A stretch of DNA of 64,000 nucleotides from Strigamia acuminata (taxonomy: Eukaryota; Arthropoda; Chilopoda; Geophilomorpha; Linotaeniidae), in the NCBI GenBank assembly GCA_949358305.1, contig OX442319.1, positions 5,332,001 to 5,396,000 on the forward strand. Direction: 5' to 3'. The notes below the pieces were generated by a model. That model had not been told where the DNA came from and did no database searches. It saw only the letters and a program-made list of their open reading frames with translations. Position numbers and translations under genes: made by a program. Positions 45,725-57,012 of the stretch are shown here, in pieces (the first letter of the stretch is position 1; each line of letters begins with the position of its first letter).

Positions 45725-46190
45725 GCAGGAATATAAATTTAAAAACGTTCGTTTCATACATTCTGTTTATAATTCTTAAATTTAACAAATGCTGATATTC
45801 GGTTTTGTTTGTGCATTTCACTTTTTAAAGTAACATCTTTATTACTTTGAATTCTTGACTTGTAGAATTGTATATTTTCTTCTCTTTTCATTTTCAATTT
45901 TAAAACACGTTCTTGCATTGTAAATGATATGTAAAAATTTCTTTCACTTTCACGTTTTTGTATGTTCTGAATTAAATTTTATAACTTGAAAACGAGCAAT
46001 TTCTAACGTTCAAGACGATTACATTTAGCTATAGGTGCTCAAATTGATATATTTGCAAATATTAATTTTAATGCTTGGGAAAAGCACAAACAGTTTAATT
46101 TGTATAAATCACACAACACCGGTGGAAAGAGTTGAACTACTTCAGGCTAGATCAGCTTATAAACCTGTGTAATTGGCTTCACTGCAGTAA
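45725..46190. other. 3' flank of the zinc-finger gene
   Basis: Shared with 63113-63215 downstream of the other zinc-finger copy ('aacgttcgtttcataca'). AT-rich, no further gene. Confidence 0.5.
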
Positions 46191-46547
<357 letters not shown>

Positions 46548-46815
46548 CGTCATTAATACGTTATCATTGTATGTAACGTTTGTTGTACATTACAATACAT
46601 GTTGGAAACATATACCCCTTATTATTTTCAATAAACATTCAGTTTTAAATCAATAAATATAAAAGCAATTAAAAATTAGAGATACATGTGGAAATTTGGC
46701 AACGCTGCAACTCGGTGAGAGTGAATTTTGATATTGATTAAAATTTGTAGTGTTTGTGACTTTGTTGTATTGTGTTTAATTTAAATATTTGGCACTAGTC
46801 GGCGCTAATATGCAC

Positions 46816-47816
46816 TGTAATGAGCTCAAATTACGGTTAGGAATATTAACAATAAAACTAAACTCATTGATGCCGTGCCAGGACTTATACAAATACTTCT
46901 CAAATAACTCTATTTAACTGAACAATAAGAGGAATAATGACTCAATTATTTCTCTATAAAAGGACGATTTATTCAAACTTAGAATAAATACTAAATCAAA
47001 TACAAGGTATTATTTTGTGATAAAATGATAAATTAAATGACTAAAGAAATAATTTACTAACAGAAAAATAATCAAAAGCAAAGGAAAATGATAAAGAATC
47101 CAGTCGATTCGACGACTCCACTTCTCGGGAACGCCGAACGCTTGGATCCGCTTCGCTCGACGCTCGGCTCGGCTTCGGCGTTTCTTCAACACGGACTCAA
47201 TTCCGTTCCAACTACGTTCTCCTGACTCGCTCGGGCTCAATCCCGCTCTCTTCGTCCTCTCCAGGTCGCAACGTCGTCGTCGCGGCGTCGTTGCGGCTGA
47301 TTCCGCACAACAATCTCTCACACTCGCGCTCACTTCGCTTCGTCGCGAGTGAGAAATCTCAGTCCAACAATGGCTGTTGGCCAAGAATAGAAATCCCTCC
47401 AAACAATACTTGTTTGGCAAGATGAAAATCCCACTGTCACTAACTGAAGTAACAGCAAGAAATATCTCACAAATTGCTCCGGCAATTTGCAAGACTGAGT
47501 CCAAATACTCTGGCAATCTTTCACTAATCCGCTTGTAGAATGGTGTTTTCTCAGGAAGATTTTGGTGACTGGTTGCTCTCAAAGTAAGTTTCAAACTGAG
47601 GAGTTTTTCTGCTCCTCACAGGAAGTGTTTCCTGCTCCGGGAGGTTGCGGGCTGGTTTCCCTGGCGACCACCCACAATTCCTCCCACCCTGCCTAACTCC
47701 CTTTATCTAGACAGGAAGTCATAAAAAATATAAAATAAAATAAAACAATCTCCAATTTAATATTTTATTTCGGGCTCATTCCCGACACTTCATTAGTGAC
47801 CACTAGGGTCACTACA
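46816..47816 (-). repeat. 3' LTR of the 15-kb element
   Basis: 1001 bp, TG...CA, matching 60839-61839. Contains an open frame of 194 codons at 47010-47594 (minus) ending in a hydrophobic segment (FPLLLIIFLLVNYFF). Confidence 0.95.
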
Positions 47817-47830
47817 CCTCCCCTCTTTTT
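47817..47830 (-). other. Polypurine tract of the 15-kb element
   Basis: The minus strand reads AAAAAGAGGGGAGG directly abutting the 3' LTR, the expected primer for plus-strand synthesis. Confidence 0.9.
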
Positions 47831-47860
47831 AGGAAGGTTCTCCGATTCTTCCTTCACTTC

Positions 47861-50800
47861 TCATTTCTCGATTCGGAAAACTGACTCCGGAGTTGGAGCT
47901 TCGCTTTCGGAAACCGAAAATTTTGGCAGATGCTGGGTTGGTCCCGAGGTGGCGCCATTGTTAACATGGAGCCAGACTTCTTTGATGAACTTGGTCCTCG
48001 GGAATACTCGGTCATAGTCGATGTCATATTTTTCGCGGGATCCGGTGGGTGGTCTCCGCACTGCAACTAGTCGTTGATGCTGAATTATGCGCTTTGGCTC
48101 TCTAACAGCATTCTCGAGCCATTTCAATGCCTCATGGCATAACGTCGCATTATAGATAAGTAGAGTTCGCGCGTATTCGGGGAATCTCAGACCTGGATAC
48201 AACTGTTTTATTTTCCTGTAGTCTTGGTTTGGATTCCTTTTCGTCCCTTTAATGGCTGCCGAACTTCTGCCAGACGCTGTTTTTTGCGAGCTTCCACTAG
48301 CTCTACTTAAGGGCTCATTCCCTTCGACATCAAACATCTCAGTATCTGTAGTCAATTTCAACTCGACATCGGATTCTGGAGCTATTGCTTTTTTAGTTGG
48401 CTGGTGGCTCGGCGTGGCAGTCATAAAGACTGTGGGCACCGCCCCTTCCGCTGTTGGTGGGTCAGCTACTTGCTGCGCACACGTCCCAAATTTTCGTTGC
48501 AGTTGCAAGCTCTGTCTTCTCAGAATCCATTCGCCCCGCAATCTTAACATGCACTGCCCCGATGTTTCTCCCGTTTTAAAAACTTCTCGTTCCAATTGGG
48601 CCCGAATGACAGGTGGGTCTCCCAATACTGCTTTCCAGCTATCGAGCAACTCGGGTGGGATGCCCATTGCTGACGTCCATAGGAAACTTGTGGCGATCAG
48701 CGATGCTTCGACCGCTTGGAAAACTCCTGGAAACAAAAGCCTTATTAATGCCACTGACATTTGCACTTCGAACCAAGCTAGCCATTCTTTGGTTCGCAGC
48801 TCGGTGGGTTGGGCGATGAAGGCTTGAGCACATCTCCGTCGTTCATTTAGTGATTCTGCTAATTGGGCTTGCTGGTACTCGTCCATTGTCGGGGTCAGAA
48901 GTCCTTGGTTACATAACGGAAATTTCAAGTACATCGTCCACAGCTGTCGATAATATTTATCGAAATCTTCAGCTAATTTGACTGACGGGTCTATTGTGTA
49001 CATCACTGTGGCTACTGACGGAATTGGCAGTGATAAGTCCGTTTGGGGAATTGGTTCCGTAATTGGCTGCAAGTGAGGGTGAGGCACTCCCAAGGCGGCA
49101 CTCGGCGTAGCTTTTGGTTGTACCTTCCTTGGATCTCGCATCCTCGGACGCAGTATTCGCGATGGTCCTTTTTTTCGCGCTGGTTCCCTTGCCCTTTTCT
49201 CCCATGCCTGGGCTAATGCCTCGTCAAGAGTCGGCAACTCTCGGCAGCTAGAAATCTCCGGTGATGATACTCGCGGCGTTGGCGTTGGTGGGCACGTGGT
49301 TGGAGTCCAGGTAATAGGAGTGTGTGTACTCCGTGGTGGTGTATTTGGCGCCTGGTACTGTTTTGGAGGGATGGCCGGCGGTGGTTTCTGCACTTCCTGC
49401 TGTCTTGGCGGGGTACTAGGTGGTGTTCTTGGCCCTTTTTTGCTGGTTTCACCTCCTTGTCGCTTTTCAATGTCGTGTGTGACTGTTGCTATTGGCTCCC
49501 GTTCCTCCAAAATGTGGACGGCTGTTTCAGCCAATTGCTGTTCTTCCACTGAATCGGGTGTCGGCGAGCGCTGACACTCATCCATTACCACGTATTGATC
49601 TAACTCCATCTCGTGTGCCGTTAAATACTCATCCGACGAACTTCTACGAATTCGCACCTGTAGTGTCTCATCCTTATCCGCCGAAATTGTCACCTTCCTT
49701 GCTGGGCGCATTTCTGAATAGCGGTGTGACGACCGTGGGCGTTTCTTTGTCCGCTCAATTCGATTTCCTTCGGCTGACGGACGCTTTTCTGTTGCTCGAT
49801 GGTGTCTAGGTACGTATTCTCGATCTGCCGTTTCGTGTCGCCTCGAATTCCTTTTCGGACTCATTTCCGAGCTTCGTTGATGCCTCTTTACTTCCCTCGC
49901 TGAATCTTTGTCTGTTCGATTTAATCTTTTCTCCATTTGAGGTTGACGAGAGAAATATTGTTGTCTCGGACTCTTACTCCTTCGTCGGGGACTTTCTCTT
50001 CTATCTCGACTTTGACATCTTCCCGTTTGGTGTTTTTCTAGTGTCGTATTTCGGTTCTCTCTTTGGCTTTCTCTCGGACTTATTTCCGCACTTCTGTACT
50101 CTTTTCGCCTAGATCGGAATTCCCTGGTATGATATTTTGGGCTGATTCTTCGAGGAGGAGTTGTCCTTTTGGGTCTCTCACTCCTGGAGTAACGGAGAGC
50201 TCCTCGTGATCTGGCTTCTCTTCCTCGCCGTTTGGTTTCCTCTTCTTCCGATCTGACACATTTCAGAAACTCCACTTCCTCGTGTAATTCCTTCACCGTT
50301 TCTTCTGCCGCCTGCTCTAATGCTGCCTCCCACTCGTCCTGCTCCTGCCGCTGTTGTTTGGCGTAGACGAGCGGTCCAAAATCCTCGGCTTGCGGCTCAC
50401 CTTCTAAATTGAGCGGTGTGATGTTTTGGCCAATGAGTCCCGTCATATGGAGTTGGTGCATCCTGTACTGACTCTTTATGAAGTATGGCGGCTCTTTATC
50501 TAACTCCGGGGAAGGCAATAAGGCCTGAGCTTCGAGGTAAGCTGTTTTCTCCTCCATATATTTAGCCGCTACTTCTGGTGCTCCGGCTTTCAGCTTTGCC
50601 ATCACCTCTTCCACGAATTTAAATTTGTTTGTCGCAGGGTTCTTGTATATTTTGAGATCGGCTGCTTCCTCCTCTTCTATCGGATATTCGTCTCCTATCA
50701 TCTGGTTCCAAATTGGGCCATGTGTGTCCTCTGTAATTGGGATCTGTCTCAAGACTTCGTGGAAACATGTTTTGAATCCTTTGAATAGTCGTTTCGTCGT

Positions 50801-50959
50801 TCCCCAAAATCTTTGGATTGCTGTTGTAAAGGCTTTGCGTGCTTGAAATGCTGTATAACCTCTCTTGACGAATTCTCTCTGGTATCTGTATGGAATTTTC
50901 CCTCGATGGATATTCCTTGGCAATCTAGCCGCTCTCGAAATTCTTCCCCACGACGCCAT
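47861..50959 (-). CDS. ORF3 of the 15-kb element, 1032 aa, unknown function
   Basis: Occupies the env position but shows no signal peptide, no transmembrane segment and no fusion/furin-like features. The N-terminal ~120 residues are basic then acidic (MASWGRISRAARLPRNIHRG...), with a helical Glu-rich part about 200-245. Residues about 245-440 are Arg/Ser-rich (SPRRRSKSPRQQ-like) and about 500-580 proline-rich (PPSTPPRQQ, TPTTCPPTPTP). A likely globular helical part at about 640-830 (YYRQLWTMYLKFPLC, ALIRLLFPGVFQAVEASL, RLRGEWILRRQSLQLQ) precedes another folded-looking C-terminus. The start is preceded by a splice-acceptor-like 'ttttatacag' 11 nt upstream. I recognise no family; a nucleic-acid-binding structural or accessory role is conceivable from the arginine-rich region. 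Confidence 0.85.
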   Translation of the reverse strand: MASWGRISRAARLPRNIHRGKIPYRYQREFVKRGYTAFQARKAFTTAIQRFWGTTKRLFKGFKTCFHEVLRQIPITEDTHGPIWNQMIGDEYPIEEEEAADLKIYKNPATNKFKFVEEVMAKLKAGAPEVAAKYMEEKTAYLEAQALLPSPELDKEPPYFIKSQYRMHQLHMTGLIGQNITPLNLEGEPQAEDFGPLVYAKQQRQEQDEWEAALEQAAEETVKELHEEVEFLKCVRSEEEETKRRGREARSRGALRYSRSERPKRTTPPRRISPKYHTREFRSRRKEYRSAEISPRESQRENRNTTLEKHQTGRCQSRDRRESPRRRSKSPRQQYFSRQPQMEKRLNRTDKDSAREVKRHQRSSEMSPKRNSRRHETADREYVPRHHRATEKRPSAEGNRIERTKKRPRSSHRYSEMRPARKVTISADKDETLQVRIRRSSSDEYLTAHEMELDQYVVMDECQRSPTPDSVEEQQLAETAVHILEEREPIATVTHDIEKRQGGETSKKGPRTPPSTPPRQQEVQKPPPAIPPKQYQAPNTPPRSTHTPITWTPTTCPPTPTPRVSSPEISSCRELPTLDEALAQAWEKRAREPARKKGPSRILRPRMRDPRKVQPKATPSAALGVPHPHLQPITEPIPQTDLSLPIPSVATVMYTIDPSVKLAEDFDKYYRQLWTMYLKFPLCNQGLLTPTMDEYQQAQLAESLNERRRCAQAFIAQPTELRTKEWLAWFEVQMSVALIRLLFPGVFQAVEASLIATSFLWTSAMGIPPELLDSWKAVLGDPPVIRAQLEREVFKTGETSGQCMLRLRGEWILRRQSLQLQRKFGTCAQQVADPPTAEGAVPTVFMTATPSHQPTKKAIAPESDVELKLTTDTEMFDVEGNEPLSRASGSSQKTASGRSSAAIKGTKRNPNQDYRKIKQLYPGLRFPEYARTLLIYNATLCHEALKWLENAVREPKRIIQHQRLVAVRRPPTGSREKYDIDYDRVFPRTKFIKEVWLHVNNGATSGPTQHLPKFSVSESEAPTPESVFRIEK

Positions 50960-51708
50960 GGCTTCTTGGGTCTGTATAAAACATTATTAAATTCAATTTT
51001 CTCTCAAATTCATTGTATTTTATCTTTCTCTGATGTGTGTGTTATTTTTGCGTATTTATCTCGATTTTGAGTTTTATTATTCTAAATTTTCTCACAAGAT
51101 GGCGCTTCGTGCTAATTTTTCGTGATAGGTGTCCTTTTTAAGTTACTAATTTGTGATTTTGTCTAATAAATTAGCACTTTTGTCTTATAAAACCAGTTAT
51201 TCAAGTGATAACCAATTTTATTTTAACTTATTTTGAGACATTCGACTCCTTTTCCTTTTAAATCACATCGGTAATTTCGCCGAACTTGTTACGTAGTAAC
51301 GACATATTTCGTTCCGTCTTTTCCACAAATAATTTAAGCGCTTTCAAATAACACACCCGATGAGAGAAAATACTTCCTTATTCATTTATATTTTCGACAC
51401 ATTTCGATTTTACTACCTCACTGTGGTCCCGTCTTTTTGGTGGTGGTGATTTCCGTGGTTCGAACATCTTGAGATGAACTTCCGCTTAATCGGACCCTTC
51501 TTTCACTTGGCTGCACACTTTTCTTCGTTTTTTGGTCGTTTTCCCTCTTATTCTTACTGACTGTTGTTGTTAAAATCCGAGATGACTTTCCTAAACTTGT
51601 TATTGTTTTGATGTCAAGTTAACAAGTGAGATTCGTCTCGACCAATCACGTTCGAGCTGCGACGTCGTCCACTTCCGGACTCCCGAGTGACGTCGCTACC
51701 TTCTATTT
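50960..51708 (-). other. Pol-ORF3 gap of the 15-kb element
   Basis: About 750 bp with no ORF. Just before ORF3 there is a TTTTATACAG acceptor motif (50970-50979), consistent with a spliced subgenomic RNA. A promoter cannot be excluded. Confidence 0.5.
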
Positions 51709-54700
51709 TTAGAGGTAGTCTGGAGGCTTAATCCTCCCCCTATCTCGAAGTGAATATTTCTTCAAGATAGCTTTTTTCTTGACTTTTTTAGGTTGTTTTT
51801 CACGCAAATCTTGATAAAATTTCTTTATTTTCTTCTTTTCTACCACTCCTCCCCTCTTTTTAGAAAAAGACGCAATTTGTTCATCTGTTTCTAAACTTAA
51901 GTCCTGTGGAAAAAGTGGCAGACTTTCTTGCGTGTTGTCATTGGAATTTGCATCCAACTCCTCGTCGCTCTCCGAATTTTTATCTTTTCTTCCGCTTCTT
52001 TGTTTACTTGAAACTTGAGAACTCACGCCTGCTGTGTCTGAATCCGACAAATCCTGTAATTCCAGTTGTTGTTGTGATGTTTGTGGATCCTGCAAACTTT
52101 GTGTGTTATCCAAAGTGTGAGATCCTTGTGCATCTTCTAAATTTTGCGAATCTTGCAAACTTTGTGTTTGTCTCAAAGTTTGTGATTCCGCTGAATTACT
52201 ATCATTCGTCCGACTTATTTCAGTGGTCTGTGAATTTTCTGTCTCCGTATTTTCTTGTGTTTCGGATGTTGTTGGCTCATCAAATAAGGTGTTAATTATT
52301 TTCCCGTTCGGATTGCTCTGAGTTTGGTCTTTTTCCCAAATTTCCTGATTAAATTCCGGGAAGTAAGGTGATAATTCGGACATATGGATGGAGCGAAAGA
52401 TCTTATTATCTTTTAGCCGTCTCAGTTTCACTGCTCCTCCTTGGTGGACTTGAATGATCACATATGGTCCACTCCGCTTGTCGGATAATTTTGCCGAAAT
52501 CCCTTGTGACGCTTTTGATAATGGGTGATCATCTTTCCATACCAAATCATTTGTTTTAAAGTCATCAAACTTTTTATCCATCTTGTGATTTTGCACTCGT
52601 TCACGCAAGTCGGTTATGTGCGCCATCATATGGTGATATGTATCTCTAATTATTTTCTCCAGTCGCTGGATGTAAATATGTGGCTTGTTTGGGTCTATTT
52701 TTGCAATCCCATCCAAAATTCGTGGATCCCAAGGAATCCTAAATTCTCTACAGCAATTCAAGTATGCTGGAGAATAATCGCGGCCTGTTGTTGCCGTTGT
52801 GCGTATGCTAAACGCAATTTCTCTTAAATATGTGTCCCACCTTTTGTGAATATCTGTGAAAATTGACAAAATATACTTTAAATCGCGGTTGGTTCTTTCT
52901 ACCGTGTTGGCCTGCGGATGATATGGTGACGTAAATCGCGGAGTAATTTTGAATTTCCTACAGAATTCGTGGTATATCCGGGCCTTAAATTGCGGGCCGT
53001 TGTCTGATACGATTCGGAGCGGGAATCCCCATCCCATACACGTGTTGTACAGACAATCCGCTATATCTTGTGCGACGGGGTCGGATAATGGGTAAAGTTC
53101 CGGCCATCTGGTGGCTATATCCAAAATTACTAAAATGTAATTGTTTCCTTCATCAGTTCTAATCAATGGTCCTACCAAATCTATACTTAGACACTCAAAA
53201 GGTGCATATGGGCCAATTTGCGCTGCTTCTACTCGTGTTTTAGTCCGAGGTTTACACGCCTGACACCGCGGACAGTGTTTAATAAATCTGGTGGTGTCAC
53301 GTTTGATTCCATCCCATGTGTAAATCTGTCGCATTCGATAAAGCGTCCTCGCAATTCCGCAATGGCTTGCGAGCGGGTGGCCGTGCATTTGCCATAACAC
53401 TCGGAATCTTAGTGATCTCGGTATCACGACCTTCAGGGCTCGAGAATCCTCGCTTAAATCATCTGACAATGTTGGATGGTATTTTAATAATAAATCCTCT
53501 TCTAACATGTGTTTAGTCGCCAAAATGCGATAATTCTTCTTTTGTAATGGTGTTGTTACGTAAGCTGGAAATTGTTCTGTCTCGAGGTAGTATCGCATTG
53601 ATTGGCAATGGCGATCCTTTTTCTGATGCTCTATAATTTCTTCGCGTGTCGGAGGCATGCAATCTGCCTGCTCCGTGACTTTTGCAATGAATGCTGTCAC
53701 CATTTCACATTTGGAAGTCGGCAAATATTGAACTTCTTTAATTTTCGGACTTATTTCCGACTCTTCTGCCGGCGCATTATGCATGTGACTCCAATATGCC
53801 GTGACTTGCTCGTCCACTAATCGTTCTTCATCCGACTGAGGTTTTGGCAACTGATTCCAGTTACCCACGACCCATTTTCGTGGTTCTGTCGGGCAGTATT
53901 TTAAGTCACCATCGGCTTCTCCCGTCTCTTCGTTGTCGCAGATGAGTTGAATTGGCGCTCTAGATAATGCGTCTGCTAATGTGTTGGCAGTCCCTTTCAG
54001 ATATTGGATTGTAAAATTATAAGACATCAATTCCATCTGCCAACGAGCAAGACGTCCAGCTGGCTCTTCCAGTCGCATCAACCATTTTAGCGCCTCATGA
54101 TCCGTCTGCACGACGAAACTTGTGAACTCCAAATATGGTCTAAATTTTCGGAGCGCCCAAATTACCGCCAAACATTCGAGATCCGTGGCGCCGTAATTAA
54201 GTTCTGCCTGTTGCAGACATCTACTGAGATACACACACGGTGATTCAATCATTTGTCCATCAATTTCTTTGATCTGCATCAAGGCAGCACCCAATCCTTT
54301 CTTACTCGCGTCTGTCCTTACGATGAATGGTTGGTGTAAATTTGGCAAGTGCATAGTTTTGGCATCGGTCAGTAATTGCTTAATATTATCAAAGGCAACT
54401 TGGTGTGCTTCCTCCCAAATAAATTCTATCCCTTTCTTCAGGAGTGGGCGTAGAGGTTCGGCCACTGTGGCCAGATTCTTGAGAAGTCTATGGAAAAAGT
54501 TGACCATGCCAAAAAATCGTTGTAACTCTGTCAAATTTTTTGGCGCTGGAAATTCTTTTATGGCCGCTACTTTGGCTGGGTCTACGCTTAAGCCGTTGAT
54601 TCCAAGTTTGTACCCTAGAAATTTTAGTTCCTTCCTGCAGAATTTTGACTTTGTTGGGTTTACATGCAATCCAGCTTTCTGTAATTTTCCTAAAACTGAA

Positions 54701-57012
54701 TCTAGATGTTTCATGTGTTCTGCATACGTTTTTGATACGATCACGATATCGTCCAGGTAGGCCCAAGCATATTTTCGGAATGCTTCGCCTAATACCTTTT
54801 CTATTAGTCGTTGAAAGGTGGTTGGCGCATTGACCAGCCCAAAAGGCATGACGTTAAACATCAGTCGGCCTTGAGGACTCCAGAATGCTGTTTTCGGACG
54901 GTCTTCCGGTCTCAAATCTATTTGCCAGTATCCTTTCGTTAGATCAATGGTTGACACCCATTGAAATTCGCCGAGTTCTCTCAAAATTTCTGTTATTGTC
55001 GGCATCTGGGGCGGGTCATACAGAGTGTGTTCATTCAGCGCTCTGTAATCAATACAGAGACGTGGCTCTGAACCTGGTCTCATTACCAACACAATCCTTG
55101 TCGCATAATCGCCTTCTGCAGTTGTTACATAGCCCTTATCAATCATTTCTTGGCATAATGTCCGCAATATTTCCCTTTTTTGTGGATTCCAAGATTTAAA
55201 AGGAACCCTTATTGGTTTGTCAGTGTCTAAATTGATGGTGTGTTGTACCACATGAGTCTTGCCTGGATTTTTACTCAAAATTTTCTCATATTTCTTCAAT
55301 ACATGTTCTAATTGTAAAGCTTCTGTTAGTTGCAGTTTGGCTTCTTCTATCATGTCATGCAAGCCATTGCCAACTTTCAATCTCGCTTCAAATGCGCAAA
55401 AACTACTCTCTTTTCGGAATGTTTTTCGCAATGATTCTGGCTCTTTCAGCTTCTTCTGCTCGTATTTATCCATGATGAATTGTGGCATATATGGTTGTGG
55501 CACGTCGATTGTTGAAATAAAGTTCCACTTGCCGTTGAGCGGATTGGGCTGTATTTTCATTCGTTTCATGGCATCATTGCCAACCAACATAAATTTCATG
55601 TCGTGTGGTAACACGAGGAAATACTGTTGCATCATTCCATGAGTCCAACGAATCATCATCCTTATTGTTCCCATCGGTTGCACTTTTTTATCTGCTGTAT
55701 TTACAGCCATATTGGCCTTGACGGGCCACACTTCTTTCTCCAAACCCATCGCCTGAATTAATGGCCATGAAATACAACTACGGTTGGCTCCTGAGTCTAG
55801 CATGGCAGCGATGGATCCTTGTTCTGTTTGGAGGTCTATTGTTGTCATCCCTTCCAAAACATCTTCTTCCGGCAACAATATATTAAAAATTCTGATGCGC
55901 GGTCCTTCCGGCTCCAATAATGGATCCCATTCCACAGGCTCAGTTGGTGTATCTGTCATCCATGCTGCTAGTGATGGGGTTTCCTCATAGGTCTCTTTTA
56001 CCTTTGCCCAAAAAATTGTTGCTTCATTTTCTGGTGTGATTTCCACATTTTTTAGGGCTTCCGTCACTTCTGCTGTGAAATAAGTTCTATTTGTTTCATA
56101 AATTTCTTTTATTTTTGGACAATTTTCCAACTCTACTGGTGGAAATTTTATTCCTACTATTTGTCCACATTCCATTTCACAAATCATTTCTCCTCTTTTT
56201 GGCATTGTACCAATTGCTTCTGGTGATGTGAGTGTTACTGGAATAGTTGTGTTCTTTAACGGTCCGTTATCTTTTAGAATATTTATTTTTGATGAAGTTT
56301 TGACTTGTTCTGGTTCGGGGTCCGTCACTGGTTTCTGTGTCGGATATCTCATCCCTACGACTTCGCCGTCTTCAAAGTTAAAAACTATTGTTCCTTTCCC
56401 ACCTTCTAAAGTTCCTAGCACTTTACGTGGTTTTTCAGCTAATTCCGATTGCACATATTCTCCAGTTTTGGGGTCTTTAATGAATCGTGCTCCCTTAGGC
56501 GCTTGTGCTGTTGGTGGAGTTTCTTGGATAGCTTTAGTCAAATTCTTGGGTTCCACTGATGTTTTTAATATCAATGAAGTCTCTGATACTTCTCCCTCTA
56601 ATGATTGGTTGTTCTGTAAATTTCCAGAATTTTCAGAATTTTCAGACATTGTTGTTGTCTGTATGTTTTGCGAATTTTCAGAATCTTTTAACAATTCCTT
56701 TGATTCTAATAATGTGTCTGTTATTAACAGCGTTTCTGTTATGGCTTCATTTATTGGCTGGACCTCCGATAATCCATCCGAATCTTGTACCATTTCAGTT
56801 GTCAATTTTGATGTTTCTTCAATTGGTTGGGCTTGTAGCAGATTTTCCGAAATTTTTGTTGGCGCGAGCTCTACTGCTTTTATTGAGCCCGCGCGTTCAA
56901 GTTTTTTGTGATACTTTCGGATAAGGAGTTTACAAGTTGTTCCATTTCTTCTGCAGACATTAATCTTTTGGGATGTGGACATTGCCGTGCCCAGTGTCCA
57001 ATTTGTCCGCAA
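51709..57012 (-). CDS. Pol polyprotein of the 15-kb element (PR-RT-RNase H-IN)
   Basis: The open frame is 1767 residues, but translation probably enters by a -1 shift from gag near 56905, so the first 34 or so residues are not made. After a long non-conserved linker, the aspartic protease has LDSGANRS near 405, the reverse transcriptase has LCIDYRALN, the FGLVNAPTTFQ block and catalytic YLDD near 752, and RNase H has RTDASKKGLGAAL and QTDHEALKWL. The integrase has the zinc-binding H/C set (HPLASHCGIAR...CPRCQAC) and the DDE core (SIDLVGP, VSDNGPQF, ANTVERTN), followed by an acidic/Gln-rich tail. All catalytic residues seen are intact. Confidence 0.95.
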   Translation of the reverse strand: MRTNWTLGTAMSTSQKINVCRRNGTTCKLLIRKYHKKLERAGSIKAVELAPTKISENLLQAQPIEETSKLTTEMVQDSDGLSEVQPINEAITETLLITDTLLESKELLKDSENSQNIQTTTMSENSENSGNLQNNQSLEGEVSETSLILKTSVEPKNLTKAIQETPPTAQAPKGARFIKDPKTGEYVQSELAEKPRKVLGTLEGGKGTIVFNFEDGEVVGMRYPTQKPVTDPEPEQVKTSSKINILKDNGPLKNTTIPVTLTSPEAIGTMPKRGEMICEMECGQIVGIKFPPVELENCPKIKEIYETNRTYFTAEVTEALKNVEITPENEATIFWAKVKETYEETPSLAAWMTDTPTEPVEWDPLLEPEGPRIRIFNILLPEEDVLEGMTTIDLQTEQGSIAAMLDSGANRSCISWPLIQAMGLEKEVWPVKANMAVNTADKKVQPMGTIRMMIRWTHGMMQQYFLVLPHDMKFMLVGNDAMKRMKIQPNPLNGKWNFISTIDVPQPYMPQFIMDKYEQKKLKEPESLRKTFRKESSFCAFEARLKVGNGLHDMIEEAKLQLTEALQLEHVLKKYEKILSKNPGKTHVVQHTINLDTDKPIRVPFKSWNPQKREILRTLCQEMIDKGYVTTAEGDYATRIVLVMRPGSEPRLCIDYRALNEHTLYDPPQMPTITEILRELGEFQWVSTIDLTKGYWQIDLRPEDRPKTAFWSPQGRLMFNVMPFGLVNAPTTFQRLIEKVLGEAFRKYAWAYLDDIVIVSKTYAEHMKHLDSVLGKLQKAGLHVNPTKSKFCRKELKFLGYKLGINGLSVDPAKVAAIKEFPAPKNLTELQRFFGMVNFFHRLLKNLATVAEPLRPLLKKGIEFIWEEAHQVAFDNIKQLLTDAKTMHLPNLHQPFIVRTDASKKGLGAALMQIKEIDGQMIESPCVYLSRCLQQAELNYGATDLECLAVIWALRKFRPYLEFTSFVVQTDHEALKWLMRLEEPAGRLARWQMELMSYNFTIQYLKGTANTLADALSRAPIQLICDNEETGEADGDLKYCPTEPRKWVVGNWNQLPKPQSDEERLVDEQVTAYWSHMHNAPAEESEISPKIKEVQYLPTSKCEMVTAFIAKVTEQADCMPPTREEIIEHQKKDRHCQSMRYYLETEQFPAYVTTPLQKKNYRILATKHMLEEDLLLKYHPTLSDDLSEDSRALKVVIPRSLRFRVLWQMHGHPLASHCGIARTLYRMRQIYTWDGIKRDTTRFIKHCPRCQACKPRTKTRVEAAQIGPYAPFECLSIDLVGPLIRTDEGNNYILVILDIATRWPELYPLSDPVAQDIADCLYNTCMGWGFPLRIVSDNGPQFKARIYHEFCRKFKITPRFTSPYHPQANTVERTNRDLKYILSIFTDIHKRWDTYLREIAFSIRTTATTGRDYSPAYLNCCREFRIPWDPRILDGIAKIDPNKPHIYIQRLEKIIRDTYHHMMAHITDLRERVQNHKMDKKFDDFKTNDLVWKDDHPLSKASQGISAKLSDKRSGPYVIIQVHQGGAVKLRRLKDNKIFRSIHMSELSPYFPEFNQEIWEKDQTQSNPNGKIINTLFDEPTTSETQENTETENSQTTEISRTNDSNSAESQTLRQTQSLQDSQNLEDAQGSHTLDNTQSLQDPQTSQQQLELQDLSDSDTAGVSSQVSSKQRSGRKDKNSESDEELDANSNDNTQESLPLFPQDLSLETDEQIASFSKKRGGVVEKKKIKKFYQDLREKQPKKVKKKAILKKYSLRDRGRIKPPDYL
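51848..51861 (-). other. Internal copy of the polypurine tract
   Basis: The same 14 nt as the 3' tract (AAAAAGAGGGGAGG on minus) recur near the end of pol, about 4 kb upstream of the 3' copy, encoding KKRGG. Confidence 0.75.

Noticed and set aside
47861-50959. ORF3 as an envelope protein
   Set aside because: No signal peptide, membrane segment or cleavage motif is visible despite the env-like position.
56228-56911. Plus-strand ORFs across gag and pol of the 15-kb element
   Set aside because: Antisense shadows of the intact gag/pol frames; no family resemblance.
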